A stretch of 64,000 nt of DNA, from the NCBI RefSeq assembly GCF_027857615.1, contig NZ_JAQIFT010000043.1:134152-198151 (forward strand), read 5' to 3'. Below, one piece after another: positions 59,356-64,000 of this stretch. The notes under the pieces were generated by a model. The model saw only the letters and a list, made by a program, of their open reading frames with translations. It was not told the DNA's origin and did not search any database. Position 1 is the first letter of the stretch. The number at the start of each line of letters is the position of its first letter. Origin of the DNA: Holtiella tumoricola. Its GTDB lineage: Bacteria; Bacillota; Clostridia; Lachnospirales; Cellulosilyticaceae. Both the position numbers and the translations under genes were made by a program.

Positions 59356-60381
59356 ATGAAAAAGTATAGCAACTTTATTAAAATGAGTATATTAGTGTTC
59401 ATTTGTTTATCTTTTGTTGGATGTAAGAAGGAGCAAATTTCTGAAGAGAGACCTCAAGAAACAAAAATAGGTCAGAATGTATGGCTTACTTACTGGGATA
59501 CTAAGGCTATAGATAAAGAGTTAGACTATTGGAAAGAAAAAATCAAAGGGATCAACTATTTTGCAGCATACTTTGATCAAGATAGACAGTTATTTATTCC
59601 ATTTACTATTACCAATATTAAGACAGAAGTTGAAGTGAATTTCAAAGAGGAAGAATGGATATCGTACTTGACTATTGTGAATGACCAAGCATTAGTAGAT
59701 GGAGGTTCTATATTAAAGGATACAGCACTATTAAAATATTTATTTGAAGATCAAATAGCTATGGAGGGACATATTAAAGAAATTTTAACACTAGTTAGAG
59801 AAGGTGGATATGATGGTATAGAAATAGACTATGAAGGCATAAAGTCAGATAAAGAACTTTGGAATCAGTACCTAGTATTTTTGGATAAGCTTTATGAAAA
59901 GGCTAAAGACTATGAGATGCCTGTACGTGTACTATTAGAACCGAGTACTCCTATAAATGAATTAGATTTTCCACAAGGTCCAGAATATATTATGATGTGT
60001 TATAACCTATTTGGATATGGAACATCACCAGGACCAAAAGCTAATAAGAATTTTTTATTAGAATTAGTAGAGAGGATGAAACAGGTATCTAATGAACGAG
60101 GATATGCACTAGCTACAGGAGGATTTGATTTTAGAGAAGATGGTAGTGTGAAAGCATTAAATACACAAGAAGCATTAGCCCTTCTTAAAGAACAAGGGGA
60201 GGTACCGTATCGAGAGGAAGATAGTAGAAGTATTGTCTTTAGATACGAAGATGAAGAGAAATTTTCTCATGAAGTATGGTATGCAGATGAAGAGACTTTA
60301 TCATATTGGGAAAGTGTATTAAGAGAAGTTGGTGAACGGAATATTTCTATATGGCGTTTAGGTAGTACAATAATAGAATAA
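59356..60381 (+). CDS. GH18-like glycoside hydrolase lipoprotein
   Basis: 341 residues from ATG 59356 (aaaggag upstream; the frame opens earlier at 59317 within the preceding gene). Signal peptide ending in lipobox FVGC (Cys24). TIM-barrel landmarks of family 18: the catalytic DGIEIDYE with Glu160 as proton donor, VRVLLEPSTP, YIMMCYNLFGYGTSPGPKAN and ALATGGFDF. Expected to cut a beta-linked N-acetylhexosamine polymer. With a GT2 synthase and a CE4 deacetylase next door, this recalls PgaB, which has both activities, split here over separate proteins. Last gene of the locus. Confidence 0.75.
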   Translation: MKKYSNFIKMSILVFICLSFVGCKKEQISEERPQETKIGQNVWLTYWDTKAIDKELDYWKEKIKGINYFAAYFDQDRQLFIPFTITNIKTEVEVNFKEEEWISYLTIVNDQALVDGGSILKDTALLKYLFEDQIAMEGHIKEILTLVREGGYDGIEIDYEGIKSDKELWNQYLVFLDKLYEKAKDYEMPVRVLLEPSTPINELDFPQGPEYIMMCYNLFGYGTSPGPKANKNFLLELVERMKQVSNERGYALATGGFDFREDGSVKALNTQEALALLKEQGEVPYREEDSRSIVFRYEDEEKFSHEVWYADEETLSYWESVLREVGERNISIWRLGSTIIE

Positions 60382-60396
60382 TCTTAATTATTAAAT

Positions 60397-60445
60397 GCCC
60401 CATCCTATTCAACTTAGGGACTAGATTTGATAGGATGGGGCTAGT
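60397..60445. terminator. Bidirectional terminator
   Basis: gccccatcctat (60397-60408) pairs perfectly with ataggatggggc (60430-60441), 21-base loop, T-rich on both sides. Ends the polysaccharide operon and the convergent SGNH gene. Confidence 0.9.
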
Positions 60446-61879
60446 TTATTGTCTAAACTTTTGAATAACAGCTGCTAAAGTATTGCCCATTAGAATATTT
60501 CCGTATTCATTTGGATGAATGCTGTTTTTAGCTATGACTTGAGTAGTAAGGACACCATCTATTTCAACCTCAGTTGTTTTATAGTCAAAGCCATTAGCTG
60601 TATCTAATGTAAGGGTCATAGGTGCAATATAAATATTTCTAGCTAAGCTTTTATCATTGTCATAAGTTTGTAAAAGATAATGAGTAGCAAGCTTCATATT
60701 ACGATTATAGCGGTAGTAGTTGCTTGTATCTCCTGTTAGCATATTCTCATGAGGTGCAAGGGTTGGTGTGCAAATAATGATATGAATAGATGGATCATAA
60801 GCATGGATACAAGCAATGAATTGTTCTAAATAATGAAGGAAACCTGGCATATCCATAAGTGTATCATGTGTACCAAAGTCATTTGCACCAAGTAGAATAC
60901 TAATATGAGTTGGGGCACCAGTTGGATAGGCTATAGCAAAACGCTCCATATATTTTGTAAAGTTTACTTCAAATTCAGTAGGTTGGATGGGAAGAGGTAC
61001 CCAAGAAGTACCGTTCCATTCTATCCATTTAGAGCCTTCAGGTAAGCTGGGATCTACCATTACATCCCCAAGACTAGGATATTTGTAGTAGCCATTGGTA
61101 TCATAAAGATAAGGACCAGACTCTTGCCAACCACGGGCAACTTTTTGAAGTCCTCCATAGGTTGTGTCGCTAGGTTTAGCTACGCAGACCTTTTTCCAAT
61201 CATCTGTGTTGCCTTTATAAGCAGTACCATTGATAGAAGTTGGGAAAACAAAAGGGCTATCTAAATAGCCACTAGAACCGATATAATTAAAGTATTTATT
61301 AAAGGTCCAGCCACCACGACCTTCTCTTTGGATAGTTTCACCCTTATAAGTAATGGTGCCCACAGTTTCTACATTTGGAAGAATAGATTGTACATGTTCA
61401 ATGTATTTTCCCATACGTGTAAGACTATCACCTACAGCAAGAAGCCTTACTGGTGTAGTATCAGTAGTATCTACGACTTCTACAGTCATAGATTGAGTAA
61501 GAGTGTTCTTGGCTGTATTTAATGTAAGGGTGAGATCAGAAGGAGAAGAGAGCGTGAGGACATCCTCACCAAGACTCTCATAGAACCAACGACCGAGCGT
61601 ACGTGTACCAAAAGTTGATTGGGTAGTTAGTGTATAAGCATTAGAAGGTGATAGGACTATATTTCTATCATAGAGGGTTAAGCGTGATGGTGTATGAGTA
61701 TCTCCAGCTAGAATGTATAAGTTTCTAGGTAGGATTAATGTCTCCATAGCCACTTCCTCTTCATGTAGGGGATTAGATAAAATAGGTGATAGTGGCTCTG
61801 CTATAGGTGCTGCAAAAAGTGATGGATGCATTAGAGACATACATAATGCAATCAGCATAGGATATTTAAATTTTTTCAT
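60446..61879 (-). CDS. Secreted SGNH/GDSL-type hydrolase
   Basis: 477 residues from the ATG at 61879 on the minus strand (aagga 8 bases upstream); the frame runs on to 62143 but that part lies over the divergent mscL gene. Signal peptide MKKFKYPMLIALCMSLMHPS with a likely cut near residue 24. An N-terminal beta domain (~40-140) precedes the SGNH domain: LLAVGDSLTRMGKYIEH (nucleophile Ser), RGGWTF, LLGANDFGTHD and SIHPNEYGN (catalytic His). These enzymes deacetylate carbohydrates or hydrolyse lipids; carbohydrate esterase is the likelier guess here. Confidence 0.82.
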   Translation of the reverse strand: MKKFKYPMLIALCMSLMHPSLFAAPIAEPLSPILSNPLHEEEVAMETLILPRNLYILAGDTHTPSRLTLYDRNIVLSPSNAYTLTTQSTFGTRTLGRWFYESLGEDVLTLSSPSDLTLTLNTAKNTLTQSMTVEVVDTTDTTPVRLLAVGDSLTRMGKYIEHVQSILPNVETVGTITYKGETIQREGRGGWTFNKYFNYIGSSGYLDSPFVFPTSINGTAYKGNTDDWKKVCVAKPSDTTYGGLQKVARGWQESGPYLYDTNGYYKYPSLGDVMVDPSLPEGSKWIEWNGTSWVPLPIQPTEFEVNFTKYMERFAIAYPTGAPTHISILLGANDFGTHDTLMDMPGFLHYLEQFIACIHAYDPSIHIIICTPTLAPHENMLTGDTSNYYRYNRNMKLATHYLLQTYDNDKSLARNIYIAPMTLTLDTANGFDYKTTEVEIDGVLTTQVIAKNSIHPNEYGNILMGNTLAAVIQKFRQ

Positions 61880-61973
61880 AGTTTGATTCCTTATATAAAC
61901 AAAATTTGATAAATATAGTTTAAAAGATATAAGCGTATTAAACAACCTAAAAATCAAAGGGAGGTAGTTATAA

Positions 61974-62408
61974 ATGAAGAAGGCAATCAGTGAATTTAAG
62001 GCATTTGCTATGAAAGGCAATGTGTTAGACATGGCAGTAGGTGTTATTATAGGGGGTGGATTTAGCAAAGTAGTAAGTTCTCTTGTGAATGATATGATTA
62101 TGCCTATGATTAGTTTATTGGTTGGACAGATTAGTTTTACCAATTGGAAGTGGGTGATTGATCCATCAAAGGAAGGGCTAGATCCTATAGTGATTAACTA
62201 TGGTATGTTTATCCAAACTATATTAGATTTCTTTATTATTGCACTTTCTATATTTATTATGGTAAAAGTAGTGAATAAAATGGCTAGTAGATTTAGTCAT
62301 AAGGAGCAGGAAAAAGCCAAAGAAGAGCCCAAACCTACTAAAGAGGAGATTCTTCTAACCGAAATTAGAGATTTACTAAAAGCACAGCAAGAAAAGTCAG
62401 CACAATAA
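61974..62408 (+). CDS. mscL: Large-conductance mechanosensitive channel MscL
   Basis: 144 residues. Begins MKKAISEFKAFAMKGNVLDM and AVGVIIGGGFSKVVSSLVND, the highly conserved first helix, then a periplasmic loop and the second membrane helix MFIQTILDFFIIALSIFIMV. The C-terminal helix is charged (EKAKEEPKPTKEEILLTEIR). Opens under membrane tension to release solutes. GGGAGG precedes the ATG. Transcribed alone; its promoter region of 94 bases is shared with the divergent SGNH gene. Confidence 0.96.
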   Translation: MKKAISEFKAFAMKGNVLDMAVGVIIGGGFSKVVSSLVNDMIMPMISLLVGQISFTNWKWVIDPSKEGLDPIVINYGMFIQTILDFFIIALSIFIMVKVVNKMASRFSHKEQEKAKEEPKPTKEEILLTEIRDLLKAQQEKSAQ

Positions 62409-62418
62409 AAAAGATAGC

Positions 62419-62472
62419 AAAAAAGCCATTATAATACACCTTGCAAAAGGTTAGTATTATAATGGCTTTTTT
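62419..62472. terminator. Bidirectional terminator
   Basis: 19-bp perfect stem (62419-62437 with 62454-62472), core aagccattataatac, 16-base loop. A- and T-runs on both sides serve mscL and the convergent MATE gene. Confidence 0.93.
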
Positions 62473-62481
62473 AAAAATAAA

Positions 62482-63888
62482 TTAGGCGACTAAGTCTGGG
62501 CTAGCTGATTTCATGCTTAGCTCAGGATCATTGGCCATTTTTTTTAACTCACGCATTTCTTTAAAGATGAAAATACTTGAGAAAGCAATTGCAAGTAAAT
62601 CTGCAATTGGTCCTGCTAACCATACACCTTGAAGTCCTAAGAAACGTGGAATAATTAAGAAACAAGGAATAAGGAAAATAATTTGTCGAGATAAGCTAAT
62701 GACCATAGCTTTTTTTGCTTTTCCAACTGCTTGATAGTAGTTAGAAGCAGTCATCTGTATACCAATAATAGGCATAGAGAGTAAGAATAATCTCATACCA
62801 GATACTGTAATTTCAGTAAGTTCAGGATCGTTATTAAACATACCAACAGCTATATAAGGGAACGTTTGAACGAAAATAAAGCTGATGAAAAGGAAGACTG
62901 TAGATGCAATAAGACTGTACATATAAGTTTGTCTTACACGTTCAAATTTATTTGCTCCAAAATTATAGCCAATAATAGGTTGTGCACCTTGGTTAATACC
63001 AAAAATAGGCATGATATAAATGGTTGAGATAGAAGTGATAATAGCCATAGCCCCAATAGCTAAGTCACCACCATGCATCATCAGAGACTTGTTTGCAATA
63101 ACAGAGACAATACTACTTGCAAATTGCATGCAGAATGGTGCAAGCCCAATGACTAAAATATTTTTCATAATACCTAAATCTAGCTTCATATCCTCTAATG
63201 TAATCTTAATAGAAGACTTTGAACTCTTAGTAAAGTAATAAAGTACCCAGCAACCTGCAATAAATTGAGAGATTACAGTAGCATAAGCTGCACCTTGTAT
63301 ACCTAGATCAAGTGCAAAGATAAAGATTGGGTCTAAAATAATATTAATAGCAGCTCCAATGATCATAGTGAGCATACTAAGTTTGGGATTACCATCTGAA
63401 CGAATTGAATTGTTGAGTCCAAAAGCAAATAGGTTACAGATTGTTCCCCAAAGAAGAGGACGAATGTAGCTTAGTGCATAAGGGAGTGTATTTTCACTAG
63501 CACCAAACAATATAAGGATTTGTTCAGCAAATAAATTACCTAATACAGCAACTAGAATACTAAGGGTGATAATCCCTAGAAGTCCATTCCCCAAGTAACG
63601 TTGGGCTTCCTTTTTGTTTTGTTTACCAAATGCAATAGAGATACTTGCACAGGTACCAATTCCTACAAGCATTCCAAATCCTGTAATAATTTGTGTAACT
63701 GGCATAGTGATACCAACACCTGTAATAGCAAGGCCACCAACATGAGGAATATTACCTATATACATACGATCTACTACGTTATAAAGCATATTCACAACCA
63801 TGCCAATAATCGCAGGAATAGAGAACTTAATAAGCAATTTAATAATGCTTTCAGATCCCAGGTCTTGTTGAGTGTTGTCTTTAGACAT
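62482..63888 (-). CDS. MATE-family efflux transporter
   Basis: 468 residues, about 12 membrane segments in two six-helix halves. MepA/NorM-like: SESIIKLLIKFSIPAIIGMV, NMLYNVVDRMYIGNIPHVGG, GTCASISIAFGKQNKKEAQR, NNSIRSDGNPKLSMLTMIIG and, in the second half, NQGAQPIIGYNFGANKFERV. Exports cationic drugs or metabolites by ion antiport. Its upstream region carries two similar operator-like sites (63913-63961), suggesting a MarR/TetR-type repressor encoded nearby outside the window. Confidence 0.93.
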   Translation of the reverse strand: MSKDNTQQDLGSESIIKLLIKFSIPAIIGMVVNMLYNVVDRMYIGNIPHVGGLAITGVGITMPVTQIITGFGMLVGIGTCASISIAFGKQNKKEAQRYLGNGLLGIITLSILVAVLGNLFAEQILILFGASENTLPYALSYIRPLLWGTICNLFAFGLNNSIRSDGNPKLSMLTMIIGAAINIILDPIFIFALDLGIQGAAYATVISQFIAGCWVLYYFTKSSKSSIKITLEDMKLDLGIMKNILVIGLAPFCMQFASSIVSVIANKSLMMHGGDLAIGAMAIITSISTIYIMPIFGINQGAQPIIGYNFGANKFERVRQTYMYSLIASTVFLFISFIFVQTFPYIAVGMFNNDPELTEITVSGMRLFLLSMPIIGIQMTASNYYQAVGKAKKAMVISLSRQIIFLIPCFLIIPRFLGLQGVWLAGPIADLLAIAFSSIFIFKEMRELKKMANDPELSMKSASPDLVA

Positions 63889-63912
63889 AGTTCACATCCT
63901 TTTTACAATATT

Positions 63913-63961
63913 GTTGCATACGCAATAAAAAGATACTATCATAAAAACGTTGTAAACGCAA
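63913..63961 (-). promoter_or_regulatory. Paired operator-like sites before the MATE gene
   Basis: GTTGCATACGCAA (63913-63925) and GTTGTAAACGCAA (63949-63961) are near-identical half-palindromes (TTGC....GCAA), 36 bases apart. They flank a minus-strand promoter-like TTGCGT, 17 bases, TAGTAT, so a bound repressor could block it. Confidence 0.5.
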
Positions 63962-63965
63962 CAAG

Positions 63966-64000
63966 AAGCCGTAAAACATTTACTAAATGTTTTACGGCTT
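63966..64000. terminator. Terminator hairpin at the window edge
   Basis: aagccgtaaaacattta (63966-63982) with taaatgttttacggctt (63984-64000), 1-base loop, 17-bp stem. Probably the terminator of the gene that lies just beyond the window, or of one reading into the MATE gene; cut off by the edge. Confidence 0.75.

Noticed and set aside
61880..62143. N-terminal extension of the SGNH hydrolase over mscL
   Set aside because: It is antisense to a clear mscL gene and would hide a proper signal peptide starting at 61879.
1..64000. CRISPR arrays, tRNA/rRNA genes, transposases, phage genes
   Set aside because: None were seen; no spaced direct repeats of CRISPR type and no mobile-element proteins among the coding regions.

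Overview
The window is AT-rich, with strong AGGAGG-type ribosome binding sites, many intrinsic terminators and several Firmicutes-type families (AgrA/AgrC-like and YesM-like two-component systems, lipoprotein solute-binding proteins, a purine riboswitch, an ABC-F gene with a leader attenuator). This points to a low-GC anaerobic Clostridia genome. A Lachnospirales or Cellulosilyticum-like carbohydrate user is my best guess from gene content, but no marker in the window proves it. No rRNA, tRNA, IS element, prophage or CRISPR array was seen.

Layout. 1-2.2 kb: end of a sugar ABC permease and a YesM-type sensor kinase. 2.3-13.4 kb: a sugar locus. A periplasmic-binding-protein lipoprotein, a NarL-type kinase/regulator pair and a membrane-anchored MalE-like protein form a putative sensing module. 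It precedes a ribose-type ABC transporter, a class II aldolase, a PfkB kinase and a D-lyxose isomerase-like cupin, which together can import a sugar, isomerise it, phosphorylate it and cleave it. 13.5-14.4 kb: purine nucleoside phosphorylase. 14.5-19.6 kb: an AgrC/AgrA-like pair divergent from an APC permease and an amidohydrolase. 19.8-27.8 kb: an AraC regulator with a GH141-like beta-helix protein, a HEPN protein, a heterodimeric ABC exporter and two small Cys-rich/Fe-S proteins. 27.9-29.7 kb: an ABC-F ATPase on the minus strand whose leader holds a 13-codon ORF overlapping an intrinsic terminator.

29.8-36.7 kb: a polar amino-acid (probably cystine or a cysteine derivative) ABC transporter with an M20 deacylase, a cytidylate-kinase-like protein, a peroxiredoxin remnant and a PatB/MalY C-S lyase; this looks like a sulfur amino-acid salvage operon. 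37-39.2 kb: soluble PAS histidine kinase. 39.3-44.3 kb: a nucleoside ABC transporter behind a promoter, an 18-bp palindrome and a purine riboswitch with a readable terminator/antiterminator switch. 44.4-49.1 kb: an unknown protein, a catalytically degenerate RNase HI-like protein, and a three-gene operon of a 22-residue-repeat protein, a MoxR ATPase and a metallopeptidase-like/VWA protein. 49.2-60.4 kb: a GGDEF-EAL protein divergent from a five-gene exopolysaccharide locus (UDP-sugar dehydrogenase, triple NodB protein, PilZ-glycosyltransferase, pseudo-deacetylase with a lectin-like domain, GH18-like lipoprotein). 60.4-64 kb: secreted SGNH hydrolase, MscL and a MATE exporter with a paired operator.

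The strongest candidates for something undescribed are the c-di-GMP-linked exopolysaccharide locus at 49-60 kb, the repeat/MoxR/VWA triad at 45.7-49.1 kb, and the uORF-terminator leader of the ABC-F gene. All functional statements rest on reading the sequence and on family knowledge; no database search was run.
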